Numbered from the stretch's first letter, positions 41,766-51,158 are shown. The stretch: 64,000 bases of DNA from an uncultured Clostridium sp. (GCA_900549235.1 URNT01000001.1:106549-170548); one strand, 5' to 3'. Notes: generated by a model from the sequence alone, not told the origin. Made by a program: numbers and translations.

Positions 41766-42425
41766 TTACCGGCTTTCTGCTTGCTTTTCTTTCGTATCCT
41801 GCATACTGCACACCCGGTAGGACAGCCTCATAAGGCTTTCTGACAGATGCACATTCTCCACCACCACGTCATCCGGCACCACCAGGTCGGTGTGAGCAAA
41901 ATTCCAGATTGCCTTGATCCCCGCCCCCACCAGGCGGTCCGCGATCTCAGGCGCCTTGGTCTTTGGGATGGTAAGAGCCGCAATCTGAATGTCATTTTCC
42001 CGGATAAAGGGCTCTAACTCGTCCACGGAGCGGATCTCGATTCCCCGGATCACCAGGCCGATGAGCTTGGGATTAATATCGAACATCCCCTTGATCACAA
42101 AACCCCTGCGCTCAAAATTCGTATAATTGGCAATGGCCTGTCCCAGATTTCCCGCTCCAATAATGATCACGTTATGCTGCTGGTCAATACCCAGTATCTT
42201 GGCAATCTCCGAATAAAGATACTTTACGTTGTATCCATAGCCCTGCTGTCCAAAGCCCCCGAAATTATTCAGATCCTGGCGGATCTGGGACGCAGTTACC
42301 TTCATCCTGGCACTAAGGTCATTGGAAGAAATGCGCTCTACTTCTTCTTCGATCAGCTCCCCCAGATAACGGTAATATCTCGGCAGGCGTGAAATGACTG
42401 CCTTTGATATCTGCTTGCGTTCCAT
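41766..42425 (-). CDS. rex: Redox-sensing transcriptional repressor Rex
   Basis: The 219-residue protein has an N-terminal winged helix (ISKAVISRLPRYYRYLGELI cut; SASQIRQDLNNFGGFGQQGYGY region) and a Rossmann domain (GAGNLGQAIANY) that binds NAD(H). It represses fermentation genes when NAD+ is high. First gene of its operon. No clear Rex box (TTGTGA-N6-TCACAA) was seen in front of it. Confidence 0.96.
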   Translation of the reverse strand: MERKQISKAVISRLPRYYRYLGELIEEEVERISSNDLSARMKVTASQIRQDLNNFGGFGQQGYGYNVKYLYSEIAKILGIDQQHNVIIIGAGNLGQAIANYTNFERRGFVIKGMFDINPKLIGLVIRGIEIRSVDELEPFIRENDIQIAALTIPKTKAPEIADRLVGAGIKAIWNFAHTDLVVPDDVVVENVHLSESLMRLSYRVCSMQDTKEKQAESR

Positions 42426-42474
42426 ATTTCTTCACTCCTTGTGTCTTATTTTTCTGGCAATTCTTAATATTATC

Positions 42475-42503
42475 ATTATAATCACATGTCAAAAAAATGT
42501 CAA
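42475..42503 (-). promoter_or_regulatory. Promoter of the rex operon
   Basis: On the minus strand TTGACA (42498-42503), a 17-base spacer and TATAAT (42475-42480) form a perfect consensus promoter about 50 bases before rex. Confidence 0.85.
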
Positions 42504-42521
42504 ACCCGTTTCAGTATGTTC

Positions 42522-42550
42522 TTGAAAAAATCACTGCCTTATATTATACT
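42522..42550 (+). promoter_or_regulatory. Promoter of the ABC-F gene
   Basis: TTGAAA (42522-42527), 17 bases, TATACT (42545-42550), about 40 bases before the ATG and back-to-back with the rex promoter. Confidence 0.8.
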
Positions 42551-42589
42551 TGTGGAAGCAAATAATGTCGTTTTTAAAGGAGTTTTACC

Positions 42590-44536
42590 ATGATCTTATC
42601 ATGCAGCAGCATCAGCAAGGCATTTGGGGACAACCAGATTTTAAAGCGGGTGTCCTTTCATATACAGGAACACGAAAAGGCAGCCGTTGTAGGCATCAAC
42701 GGGGCTGGCAAATCTACCCTTTTAAAGATCATCATCGGCGAGCTGACCCCGGACGAGGGCCTTGTAACCTGCTCTAAAGGCGCCTCTGTGGGGTATCTGG
42801 CCCAGCACCAGGATCTGGAGGGGGCCGAGACCATCTTTGACGCCCTTTTAGAGGTAAAACGCCCCCTGATCGAGATGGAACAGCGGATCCGGGCCCTGGA
42901 GCTTGAGATGAAGCACGTATCCGGCGAAGAATTAGAGACCCGGCTTTCCGAATACAGCCGTTTAAACCACGAATTTGAGATGGCTGACGGCTACGCCTAC
43001 CAGAGCGAGATCACCGGCGTCTTAAAGGGACTGGGCTTTACGGAGGAGGAGTTTTCAAAGCCCATCGAAGCCCTTTCCGGCGGCCAGAAAACCCGGGTCT
43101 CTCTGGGAAAGCTGCTTCTTACAAAGCCGGACGTGCTGCTCCTTGACGAGCCTACCAACCATCTGGATATGGAATCCATCGCCTGGCTGGAAACCTACTT
43201 AAGGAGCTATTCCGGCAGCGTGATCATTGTAGCACATGACCGGTATTTCCTGGACCGGGTGGTTACAAAGGTCATTGAGCTGGACAATGGCATTGCCACT
43301 GTATTTTCCGGCAACTACACCGCCTACAGCGAGAAAAAGGCCATGCTCCGGGATGCCCAGATCCGGGCCTACTTAAACCAGCAGCAGGAAATCCGTCATC
43401 AGGAGGCGGTGATCGCGAAGCTTAAGTCCTTTAACCGGGAGAAATCCATCCGCAGAGCCGAGAGCCGGGAAAAGATGCTGGATAAGATCGAGCGGCTGGA
43501 AAAGCCGGTGGAGATCAACGACTCCATGGACATCCGCCTGGAGCCGGATGTAGTCAGCGGCAATGATGTCCTTACCGTAACCGGTCTTTCCAAGGCCTTT
43601 GATTCCCAGGTTCTCTTTGAGAATGTGGATTTTGAGGTAAAGCGCGGGGAGCGGATCGCCATCATCGGCAATAACGGCACTGGGAAAACCACTCTCCTGA
43701 AGATCCTTAACGGGCTGATTTCTCCTGACCAGGGTGATATCCGCTTAGGCTCCAAGGTCCATATGGGCTACTACGACCAGGAGCATCAGGTCCTCCATAT
43801 GGAAAAAACTCTCTTTGACGAGATCCAGGACACCTACCCCACTATGACAAACACCCAGATCCGCAATACGCTGGCCTCCTTCCTGTTTACCGGCGATGAT
43901 GTGTTTAAGCTGATCCGGGACCTAAGCGGCGGCGAGCGGGGGCGCCTATCTCTGGCAAAGCTGATGCTTTCCGATGCCAATTTCCTGCTTCTTGACGAGC
44001 CTACCAATCATCTGGATATTACCTCAAAGGAGATCCTGGAAAGCGCCTTAAACCGCTACACAGGAACGGTTCTCTATGTGTCTCACGACCGCTATTTTAT
44101 CAACCGGACCGCCACCAGGATCCTGGAACTGACCAGCCAGTCCTTTATCAATTATATCGGAAATTATGATTACTATCTGGAGAAAAAGGAAGATGTGGAG
44201 GCGGCCTTTCTGGCAAGACGGGCTGCAGAAGCTTCTGCTCCCTCCGCCAGAGGGCCCATTTCTCAGGAGCCTTCTGTCTCCTCCTCCCAGTCTGACTGGA
44301 AAGCCAGAAAGGAAGAACAGGCCAGACTCAGAAAGCGTCAGAATGAATTGAAAAAGACGGAAGAAGCCATCCATGAGCTGGAAACAAGGGATGGGGAGAT
44401 CGACGGGCTTCTGGCCCTGGAGGAGGTCTATACCAATGTAGCCCGGCTGGTGGAACTGAACCATGAAAAAGAGGAGCTGGCTCAGAAACTGGAGCAGCTT
44501 TACGTCCGCTGGGAAAAACTGGCTGAGGATGTATAA
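42590..44536 (+). CDS. ABC-F family ATPase (ribosome-associated)
   Basis: The 648-residue protein has two ABC domains without membrane segments: Walker A GINGAGKST and GNNGTGKTT, signatures LSGGQKTR and LSGGERGR, and DEPTNHLD twice. A linker with charged helices lies between, and a C-terminal coiled coil (residues about 570-645) follows a Ser/Ala-rich stretch. ABC-F proteins act on the ribosome in translation or antibiotic protection; this one looks like the Uup/YdiF-type housekeeping group rather than a resistance type. Confidence 0.93.
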   Translation: MILSCSSISKAFGDNQILKRVSFHIQEHEKAAVVGINGAGKSTLLKIIIGELTPDEGLVTCSKGASVGYLAQHQDLEGAETIFDALLEVKRPLIEMEQRIRALELEMKHVSGEELETRLSEYSRLNHEFEMADGYAYQSEITGVLKGLGFTEEEFSKPIEALSGGQKTRVSLGKLLLTKPDVLLLDEPTNHLDMESIAWLETYLRSYSGSVIIVAHDRYFLDRVVTKVIELDNGIATVFSGNYTAYSEKKAMLRDAQIRAYLNQQQEIRHQEAVIAKLKSFNREKSIRRAESREKMLDKIERLEKPVEINDSMDIRLEPDVVSGNDVLTVTGLSKAFDSQVLFENVDFEVKRGERIAIIGNNGTGKTTLLKILNGLISPDQGDIRLGSKVHMGYYDQEHQVLHMEKTLFDEIQDTYPTMTNTQIRNTLASFLFTGDDVFKLIRDLSGGERGRLSLAKLMLSDANFLLLDEPTNHLDITSKEILESALNRYTGTVLYVSHDRYFINRTATRILELTSQSFINYIGNYDYYLEKKEDVEAAFLARRAAEASAPSARGPISQEPSVSSSQSDWKARKEEQARLRKRQNELKKTEEAIHELETRDGEIDGLLALEEVYTNVARLVELNHEKEELAQKLEQLYVRWEKLAEDV

Positions 44537-44554
44537 GAAGGGAGATCACACACT

Positions 44555-44761
44555 TTGAAGCTGAAACGGATCCTGGCCCTGGCAGCCGCAGTGCTGCTTG
44601 GAGGCCTGTTTATCACCGCCATTGTCATGGCCGCTGCAGGCGCTCCCAAGGAGCACCTGATGGCTGTGTTCTTTTCTATCGTGTTTATCTCTGTGGTATT
44701 TTATGCCATGGGGCTGATGACGCGGGTTTTGGGGAGGAAGAAGGATGAGGATATGTCCTGA
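44555..44761 (+). CDS. Small two-segment membrane protein
   Basis: The 68-residue protein starts with TTG at 44555, nine bases after GGGAG, and has two hydrophobic segments (ILALAAAVLLGGLFITAIVM and HLMAVFFSIVFISVVFYAMG) with a Lys/Asp-rich tail. It follows the ABC-F gene by 18 bases and is probably cotranscribed. I do not recognise a characterised family. Confidence 0.7.
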   Translation: MKLKRILALAAAVLLGGLFITAIVMAAAGAPKEHLMAVFFSIVFISVVFYAMGLMTRVLGRKKDEDMS

Positions 44762-44793
44762 GCCTTAGGCTGTCGCCCCTTAATTACTACTGA

Positions 44794-44865
44794 GCAAAAC
44801 CGGGCGGAACAGTCAATAGCGGCGTAGCCGTTTATCTTGCTATTGACTGTTTCGGTTGGGTTTGC
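44794..44865. terminator. Long inverted repeat between convergent genes
   Basis: AACAGTCAATAGC (44808-44820) pairs exactly with GCTATTGACTGTT (44839-44851), with outer GCAAAACCG/CGGTTGGGTTTGC partial pairing. It lies where the plus-strand ABC-F operon and the minus-strand rib operon converge. No long T tract follows, so it is a moderate terminator candidate and also marks the edge of the AT-rich rib block. Confidence 0.55.
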
Positions 44866-44877
44866 TATTAAAAACAT

Positions 44878-45345
44878 TTATTTTTCAATTTCTCGAATAA
44901 GATTTACCATTTCGATTGCACCAATGGCACAGTCATACCCTTTATTGCCTGCCTTTGTGCCTGCCCGTTCAATCGCTTGTTCGATGTTTTCAGTCGTAAG
45001 TACACCAAACATCACCGGCACACCGCTTTCCAACGAAATAGCAGCAATTCCTTTGGAAACTTCACTGCATACATAGTCATAATGACTGGTTGAGCCACGA
45101 ATGACCGCTCCCAGACAAATTACTGCGTCATATTTTCCGCTTTTTGCTAGCTTGGACGCAATCAATGGGATTTCAAATGCTCCAGGAACCCATGCCACAT
45201 GAATATTTTTTTCCTCCACATCATGCCGTAGCAGACCGTCCATAGCACCTCCCAATAGTTTGGAAGTAATAAATTCATTAAACCTTGCCACAACAATTCC
45301 GACTTTGATTTCCTTTGATACTAGTTTTCCTTCAAATGTTTTCAT
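44878..45345 (-). CDS. ribH: 6,7-dimethyl-8-ribityllumazine synthase
   Basis: The 155-residue protein has IGVV-like VGIVVARFNEFITSKLL, GAFEIPL, and CLGAVIRGSTSHYDYV, the lumazine synthase signatures. It joins the ribityl pyrimidine with dihydroxybutanone phosphate. Last gene of the rib operon. Codons are richer in A and T than in the flanking host genes. Confidence 0.96.
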   Translation of the reverse strand: MKTFEGKLVSKEIKVGIVVARFNEFITSKLLGGAMDGLLRHDVEEKNIHVAWVPGAFEIPLIASKLAKSGKYDAVICLGAVIRGSTSHYDYVCSEVSKGIAAISLESGVPVMFGVLTTENIEQAIERAGTKAGNKGYDCAIGAIEMVNLIREIEK

Positions 45346-45365
45346 GTTGATATTCCTCCAATGAT

Positions 45366-46565
45366 TTAATATTTTAAAATATGTCCCATGCGTTCCTGTT
45401 TGGTTTTGAGATAGAACAAGTCATGTACAGTAGCGTCCATTTGAAGCGGCACACGCTCTTTGATTTCCAATCCAAATTCTGAAAGCTGATAAACTTTGTC
45501 CGGATTATTTGTCAAAAGTCGCATACTAATCACTCCTAACTCCCTCAAAATCTGTGCGCCGATATAATATTCCCGCTCATCGCCGGAAAATCCTAACGCA
45601 AGATTCGCTTCTAAAGTATCCATTCCCTGTTCTTGCAGTTCATAAGCACGCAATTTATTGATGAGTCCAATTCCTCGTCCCTCTTGACGCATATAGAGCA
45701 AAATTCCCCGTCCCTCTTTTTCAATCTGTGTCATAGCAGCAGCAAATTGCTGACCGCAGTCACAACGCAAGGAGCCAAAAGTATCACCAGTCAGACATTC
45801 TGAATGAACGCGGCACAGGATATTTTCTCCATTTCCGATTTCGCCCTTTGCAAGTGCGACATGATGTTCGCCGTTCAGCTTATTTACAAATCCATAAGCG
45901 GTAAAATCTCCGTACTTAGTTGGCATTTTAACAGTTGTCATATGCTCAACCAATTTGTCATGGCACTTGCGATAATTTTGTAAATCTTGTATTGTTACAA
46001 CTTTTATTCCAAAATATTCAGCCAGTCTGAAAAGTTCCTTAGTTCGCATCATAGTTCCATCTTCACGCATGATTTCACAGCACAACCCACATTCTTTTAA
46101 GCCAGCCAGACGGCATAAATCTACAGTTGCTTCTGTATGACCATTTCTCTCTAATACACCATTTTTTTTGGCAAGTAAAGGAAACATATGTCCGGGTCTG
46201 CGGAAATCCTCCGGCTTTACGTTTTCCTCCACACATGCAAGGGCAGTAATAGAACGTTCAGCGGCAGAGATTCCAGTAGAAGTTGTGATATGGTCGATAG
46301 ATACTGTAAACGCAGTTTCGTGGTTATCCGTATTTTTTTCTACCATCTGTGGAATTTTGAGTTTTCTCACATATTCCTCTGACATAGGCATACAAATCAA
46401 CCCTTTGCCATGTGTTGCCATAAAGTTGACGTTTTCTGTTGTGGCAAATTGTGCTGCACAAATAAAATCTCCCTCGTTTTCCCGTTCTGCGTCATCAGTT
46501 ACTAAAATAATTTTTCCTTTTCGCAAATCTTCCAGTGCTTCTTTGATTGTATGAAATCGTGTCAT
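45366..46565 (-). CDS. ribBA: Bifunctional dihydroxybutanone-phosphate synthase / GTP cyclohydrolase II
   Basis: The 399-residue protein has the RibB part (DDAERENEGDFICAAQ, HTEATVDLCRLAG) up to about residue 200 and the RibA part with zinc Cys in CLTGDTFGSLRCDCGQQ and catalytic MRQEGRGIGLINK. Both starting reactions of riboflavin synthesis are thus covered. It lies between ribE and ribH. Confidence 0.96.
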   Translation of the reverse strand: MTRFHTIKEALEDLRKGKIILVTDDAERENEGDFICAAQFATTENVNFMATHGKGLICMPMSEEYVRKLKIPQMVEKNTDNHETAFTVSIDHITTSTGISAAERSITALACVEENVKPEDFRRPGHMFPLLAKKNGVLERNGHTEATVDLCRLAGLKECGLCCEIMREDGTMMRTKELFRLAEYFGIKVVTIQDLQNYRKCHDKLVEHMTTVKMPTKYGDFTAYGFVNKLNGEHHVALAKGEIGNGENILCRVHSECLTGDTFGSLRCDCGQQFAAAMTQIEKEGRGILLYMRQEGRGIGLINKLRAYELQEQGMDTLEANLALGFSGDEREYYIGAQILRELGVISMRLLTNNPDKVYQLSEFGLEIKERVPLQMDATVHDLFYLKTKQERMGHILKY

Positions 46566-46576
46566 ATGATGTCCTC

Positions 46577-47224
46577 CTAAAATCCATATTTTTTTAAAAA
46601 ATCCTTTGTGATATTACTGCCTGTTTGCTTTTTAAAAAATGATGGCAATAATGTTTCTACGTATTTTCCGACAATATCTGTTTCCAGATTAACGAAATCC
46701 CCCACTTTTCGTTCATGCAAAACAGTCTGTCTGACCGTATGTGGAATTGCTGAAATTGAAAACTTGTCCTTTCCGATTCCAACAACCGTCAAACTAATAC
46801 CGTCAATTGCAACAGAGCCTTTTTCTACAATGTGACGCATGATTTCTGGCTTTGCCTGTATAGTAAACCAAATTGCAGTATCATCTTTTTGTATGCAGAC
46901 TATCTTTCCTGTGCCGTCTATATGACCGGCAACCATATGTCCGCCAAATCTTCCATTTGACGGCATTGCACGTTCCAAATTCACATGGCTGCCAGAAATA
47001 AGACTTGTCAATGTGGAGCGATTTAAGGTTTCGTGCATAACATCTGCGGTGAACGTACCGGAGCACAGAGCAGTAACTGTCAAACAAATTCCATTGACGG
47101 CAATGCTATCGCCAACTTTTGTGTCCTCTAATACTGTTTGTGCACAGATTTCAAGAATGGCAGAAGATTTCCCTTGTTTGATTTTATTTACTGTTCCTAT
47201 TTCCTCAACAATTCCTGTAAACAT
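46577..47224 (-). CDS. ribE: Riboflavin synthase alpha subunit
   Basis: The 215-residue protein starts MFTGIVEEIGTV and has two lumazine-binding repeats: GDSIAVNGICLTVTAL near residue 38 and GSVAIDGISLTVVGIG near 136. It converts lumazine to riboflavin. It follows ribD at one base. Confidence 0.96.
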   Translation of the reverse strand: MFTGIVEEIGTVNKIKQGKSSAILEICAQTVLEDTKVGDSIAVNGICLTVTALCSGTFTADVMHETLNRSTLTSLISGSHVNLERAMPSNGRFGGHMVAGHIDGTGKIVCIQKDDTAIWFTIQAKPEIMRHIVEKGSVAIDGISLTVVGIGKDKFSISAIPHTVRQTVLHERKVGDFVNLETDIVGKYVETLLPSFFKKQTGSNITKDFLKKYGF

Positions 47225-47225
47225 T

Positions 47226-48311
47226 TTACCCTACCTCACTTTCAATCAAGAAATCTTCTCCTAACCGCACAAAACGACTATTTTTTAATCGAAAAGCCGT
47301 AGCCGGAGAATAGACACCAACACCTTCAATCGGTGTTTTGGCAGTCTGACCACCAAATAGTTTTGGGGCGATATAAGCCTGCACTTTCTGCACAATACCG
47401 CAAGAGAGAGCTGACCAGTTAAGCGTACCACCACCCTCCAACAAAATGCTGTCAATTTGTTTCTGTCCCAATAAATCCATAAGCTGTTCTAAATCCACAT
47501 GACCGCCCCTTTCTCCAACAGGCAGGATATAACAGCCTTTTCTTTCATACAAGATATGGCGTTTTTTATCTTGACAGCAGGTTGCAATCATTGTAGGAAT
47601 CTGTTCTGCCGTAGAAACGATTTTCGCAGTCAAAGGTGTGCGAAGTGTGGTATCACAAATAATACGAATTGGATTTTTTCCGTTGTCTATCCGGCAGGTA
47701 AGCAACGGATCATCTGTCAACACTGTTTCTATCCCTACCATAATCGCAGTATATCGGTGGCGCTGCACCGCTACATGGTGGCGTGCAATGTCTCCTGTCA
47801 CCCATTTCGATACCCCTGTTTGGGTTGCAATTTTTCCGTCCATCGTCATGGCATATTTCATCACAACAAAAGGCCGCTTTTTTTGAATGTAATGAAAAAA
47901 CACTTCATTAAGTCGGTCACAATCCTCCTGTAAAATATGTTCCGTCACAATAACACCTTGCCCACGCAAAATCTCTATACTTTTGCCGCTGACAAGAGGA
48001 TTGGGGTCACTGGAACCTATCACCACCCGTCTAATGCCTGCTTTTATGATAGCGTTGACACAGGGCGGCTGCTTCCCATAATGGCAGCAAGGTTCTAATG
48101 TCACATACATGGTTGCTCCTTTTGGATTTTCTGTACAGGAAGTCAAAGCATTATGCTCCGCATGAGCTTCACCATACTTTTCATGCCAGCCCTGCCCAAT
48201 TATCTTTCCATTTTTTACAATAACAGCTCCTACCATAGGGTTGGGAGAAGTAAAACTGCAGCCTTTCTCGGCAAGCTGCAAAGCGACTTTCATATAATCA
48301 CTGTCATTCAT
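47226..48311 (-). CDS. ribD: Bifunctional pyrimidine deaminase / reductase
   Basis: From ATG 48311 (after GCGGAGGTGAC) the 361-residue protein has a zinc deaminase domain (HAEHNAL, PCCHYGKQPPC) and a reductase domain (MKYAMTMDGKIA, GGGTLNWS). It performs steps two and three of riboflavin synthesis. The frame extends upstream to 48347 but lacks a ribosome site there. First gene behind the FMN riboswitch. Confidence 0.95.
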   Translation of the reverse strand: MNDSDYMKVALQLAEKGCSFTSPNPMVGAVIVKNGKIIGQGWHEKYGEAHAEHNALTSCTENPKGATMYVTLEPCCHYGKQPPCVNAIIKAGIRRVVIGSSDPNPLVSGKSIEILRGQGVIVTEHILQEDCDRLNEVFFHYIQKKRPFVVMKYAMTMDGKIATQTGVSKWVTGDIARHHVAVQRHRYTAIMVGIETVLTDDPLLTCRIDNGKNPIRIICDTTLRTPLTAKIVSTAEQIPTMIATCCQDKKRHILYERKGCYILPVGERGGHVDLEQLMDLLGQKQIDSILLEGGGTLNWSALSCGIVQKVQAYIAPKLFGGQTAKTPIEGVGVYSPATAFRLKNSRFVRLGEDFLIESEVG

Positions 48312-48340
48312 TTTGTCACCTCCGCAAATAGAAAATGCCT

Positions 48341-48384
48341 TGAACAAAATCGTTCAAGGCAAGCATAATAACACAGGAAAACCC
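48341..48384 (-). other. Leader hairpins upstream of ribD
   Basis: The minus strand has a perfect GCCTTGAAC/GTTCAAGGC hairpin (about 48340-48363) ahead of the ribD ribosome site, and just upstream of it ACACAGG/CCTGTGT followed by TATTAT. These could affect translation or pausing in addition to the terminator at 48406-48438. Confidence 0.5.
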
Positions 48385-48405
48385 TGTGTCAAAACGGAGA
48401 GCAAT

Positions 48406-48438
48406 AAAAAACTCTGGAATGTCAAAAACACACCAGAG
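48406..48438 (-). terminator. Attenuator terminator of the FMN riboswitch
   Basis: CTCTGG (48433-48438 on the minus strand) pairs with CCAGAG (48412-48417) and TTTTTTATT follows, between the aptamer and ribD. This is the expected off-state terminator. Confidence 0.8.
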
Positions 48439-48484
48439 CAATATGCACCACACAGGAAGATAAAATATCTTCCCGCATTCCATT

Positions 48485-48591
48485 ATCTTCTTTCATCCAG
48501 ACTATACTGTCGGCTTCGGAATCTCACCGAATCATGCCTTGCGGCTCGTGGGCTGTACCACCGGTAGGGAATTGCACCCTGCCCTGAAGAT
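48485..48591 (-). promoter_or_regulatory. FMN riboswitch (RFN element)
   Basis: The minus strand reads the RFN consensus: ATCTTCAGGGCAGGGTG, CCCTACCGGTGGT, GCCCACGAGC, GGTGAGATTCCGAAGCCGAC, AGTCTGGATG and closing AGAAGAT. FMN binding would favour the downstream terminator and shut off the rib operon. Confidence 0.97.
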
Positions 48592-48611
48592 TTTATTCAA
48601 TTTACAGAATA

Positions 48612-48640
48612 AGTATAATTAACTGTCTTGCAGTTGTCAA
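48612..48640 (-). promoter_or_regulatory. Promoter of the rib operon
   Basis: TTGACA (48635-48640), 17 bases, TATACT (48612-48617) on the minus strand, just upstream of the FMN riboswitch: a full consensus promoter. The rest of 48641-48790 shows nothing else. Confidence 0.88.
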
Positions 48641-48790
48641 GAAATATTTTTCAGAATAGTAAGCCTGCTGTCTTTCAAATTATTGTGTGTTACTTTATCT
48701 CACATGAGCATTTAGGTCGCAGGGTTTTGTTTTATAGTTTGGCTTCATAGCTTCCTCAGATACCTCTGCTATACAACATTCAATATCAAA

Positions 48791-48830
48791 ATCCCCGGAA
48801 AATGCCAATCTCCTTGGCACCTCCGGGGGT
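48791..48830 (-). terminator. Terminator after purA
   Basis: CCCCGGA/TCCGGGG arms with an inner GTGCCAA/TTGGCAT stem, followed on the minus strand by ATTTTG, directly after the purA stop. Confidence 0.85.
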
Positions 48831-48849
48831 TCTGTCTATAATCCAGATC

Positions 48850-50127
48850 TTACTTACGGATAATAATATCCTCGCGTCCCGGACCATTGGAAACCATGGT
48901 GATGGGCGCTTCGATCTCTTTTTCTACAAATTCGATGTATTTACGGCAGTTCTCTGGCAGATCCTCGTATTTTTTGATGCCGCGGATGTCGCACTTCCAG
49001 CCGGGCAGCTTTGTAAATACAGGCTTTGCCTTTTCAAGACGGGCGGTGGTGGGGAAGTCTCTTGTTACCTGGCCATCGATCTCATAGCCGATGCATACTG
49101 GGATCTCATCCAGATAGCCCAGTACATCCAGTACGGTAAAGGCCACCTCTGTGGTTCCCTGGATCCGGCAGCCGTACCGGGTCGCTACGGCGTCAAACCA
49201 GCCTACACGTCTTGGACGGCCTGTGGTGGCGCCATACTCTCCTCCGTCGCCGCCTCTGCGGCGCAGTTCCTCTGCCTCATCACCGAAGATCTCGCTGACA
49301 AAGGCTCCTGCCCCTACAGCACTGGAATAGGCCTTTACAACGGTAGTAATATTTTTGATCTCATAAGGAGGAATCCCCGCGCCGATGGCGCCAAAGGCTG
49401 CCAGAGTGGAGGATGAGGTTACCATGGGGTAGATCCCATGATCCGGATCCTTTAAGGAGCCTAACTGTCCCTCTAAAAGGATGTTCTTTCCCTCCTTGAT
49501 GGCCTCGTGGAGATAGACGGATACATCGCATACATAGGGCGCGATCATATCACGGTAGCTTAACAGCTCCTGATACAGTTCCTCAGGGTCTAAGAGAGGC
49601 TTATGATATAAATGCTCCAGGAGAACATTTTTCAGTTCGCACACACGGTATGCCTTTTCTTTCAACAGTTCCTCGTCAAACAGCTCGCTGACCTGGAAGC
49701 CGATCTTGGCGTACTTGTCAGAGTAAAAGGGCGCAATGCCTGACTTAGTGGAGCCGAAGGACTTTCCTGCCAGACGCTCCTCCTCATAGGTATCAAACAG
49801 TACATGGTAGGGCATCAGAATCTGGGCCCGGTCAGACACCAGGATGTGGGGCTTTGGTACTCCCCTCTCTACAACAGACTGGATCTCCTTAATCAGATAA
49901 GGGATATTCAGCGCTACACCGTTGCCGATTATGCTGGTTGTATGCTGATAAAATACACCGGATGGCAGAAGGTGAAGGGCAAACTTTCCGTAATCATTGA
50001 TGATCGTATGTCCTGCGTTGCTTCCTCCCTGAAAGCGCACAATCAGATCTGATTCCTTTGCAAGCATATCTGTGATCTTGCCCTTTCCTTCATCGCCCCA
50101 GTTGGCGCCTACGATTGCTCTAACCAT
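48850..50127 (-). CDS. purA: Adenylosuccinate synthetase
   Basis: The 425-residue protein has GANWGDEGKGKITDML (GTP-binding), GSNAGHTI, and TGRPRRVGWFD. It makes adenylosuccinate from IMP and aspartate. Single gene with its own terminator. Confidence 0.97.
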   Translation of the reverse strand: MVRAIVGANWGDEGKGKITDMLAKESDLIVRFQGGSNAGHTIINDYGKFALHLLPSGVFYQHTTSIIGNGVALNIPYLIKEIQSVVERGVPKPHILVSDRAQILMPYHVLFDTYEEERLAGKSFGSTKSGIAPFYSDKYAKIGFQVSELFDEELLKEKAYRVCELKNVLLEHLYHKPLLDPEELYQELLSYRDMIAPYVCDVSVYLHEAIKEGKNILLEGQLGSLKDPDHGIYPMVTSSSTLAAFGAIGAGIPPYEIKNITTVVKAYSSAVGAGAFVSEIFGDEAEELRRRGGDGGEYGATTGRPRRVGWFDAVATRYGCRIQGTTEVAFTVLDVLGYLDEIPVCIGYEIDGQVTRDFPTTARLEKAKPVFTKLPGWKCDIRGIKKYEDLPENCRKYIEFVEKEIEAPITMVSNGPGREDIIIRK

Positions 50128-50230
50128 ATGTCAAATCCTCCTTGGGGGGTATCCCCCTGCGTTCACTTGCATCTTTTAACATATCTAATTTACCCCAAAG
50201 GCTGCCATAAGTAAAGAATTTATTTATTAT

Positions 50231-50259
50231 ATAAGCCATAAGTTAAACTTATGGCTTAT
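50231..50259 (-). terminator. Hairpin overlapping the lysR stop codon
   Basis: ATAAGCCATAAG and CTTATGGCTTAT form a perfect 12-bp stem that includes the lysR stop codon; the downstream tract is AT-rich (ATAATAAATAAATT) rather than pure T. Confidence 0.7.
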
Positions 50260-51157
50260 CAAGCTCCTCAGAGGGTTCCAGGATCATATCCAGAAGGCTG
50301 CGCCCGGCCATGGAGATCAGGCTGGGCTCTCCCGTAACCACGCAGATCTGCCTTGGAGGCATCTCGCCCTCAAAGGCCAGCTCAAAAACTTCTCCCTTCT
50401 GGATGGCCTCCCTTGCAAATCCCTCCATCACGCAGCCTACACCCATGTTCCTTTTTACAAACTGGACGATCATATCACTGATGGCAAGCTCAAACTCCGG
50501 CTTTGGCTCAATGCCCTGTTCTAAGAGGAACTGGTCCATAAACCGCCTGGTGCTGGTGGTTTTTTCCAGAAAGATACAGGGCAGCTCCAGAAGGGCCCTG
50601 TAATCCAAAACACTTCCTTTCAGCTCTGAAAAGCTGCTGCCTGCAATAAAGCAGTTCCGAATCTCCTTTACCGGTCTTTTGCAGATCCCCTCCTGACAGG
50701 AAAAGGGAGTGGTGACTACTCCAAAATCGATTTTCCCCTCCTCCAGGCTTCGGATGGTCTCAGGGGTCGGCGCATTAGTTACATTGACCTTAATCTTTGG
50801 GTACTGTTTATGGAACTGTTCCAGAAATGGAAGGAGGAAAAACTGCAGGGTCATATCACTGGCCCCGATCCGCACCTCTCCCATATCCATTCCAAGCATC
50901 CGCTCCAGCATCCGTCCGCCCTCTAAAAGCTGCTCCACTCCCGCTGTCACATAGCGGCCGAGAAGCTCTCCCTCCTTTGTCAGCTGCACTCCCTTTGAGG
51001 TGCGGACAAACAGGGTGGCCCCAGTCTCCTTTTCCAGCTGGCGGATAGCCTGGCTTACAGCAGGCTGAGAGATACACAGCTCCTTTGCTGCGCCGGTAAG
51101 GCTGCCCTTTTGGCACACGCAGTAAAACACCTTATAGTATTCCAGATTGACATTCAT
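50249..51157 (-). CDS. LysR family regulator
   Basis: The 302-residue protein has the N-terminal winged helix (GSLTGAAKELCISQPAVSQAI cut at 20) and a periplasmic-binding-like effector domain with the usual RIGASDMTLQFFLLPFLEQF opening. The ATG lies one base after the purB stop codon, so it is translated from the purine operon. Its target and effector are unknown; a role in purine or nitrogen control is suggested only by this link. Confidence 0.93.
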   Translation of the reverse strand: MNVNLEYYKVFYCVCQKGSLTGAAKELCISQPAVSQAIRQLEKETGATLFVRTSKGVQLTKEGELLGRYVTAGVEQLLEGGRMLERMLGMDMGEVRIGASDMTLQFFLLPFLEQFHKQYPKIKVNVTNAPTPETIRSLEEGKIDFGVVTTPFSCQEGICKRPVKEIRNCFIAGSSFSELKGSVLDYRALLELPCIFLEKTTSTRRFMDQFLLEQGIEPKPEFELAISDMIVQFVKRNMGVGCVMEGFAREAIQKGEVFELAFEGEMPPRQICVVTGEPSLISMAGRSLLDMILEPSEELDKP

Positions 51158-51158
51158 C

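Noticed and set aside
42426..42589. Possible Rex operator in front of rex
   Set aside because: No TTGTGA-N6-TCACAA-like palindrome is present; the gap is filled by two ordinary promoters.
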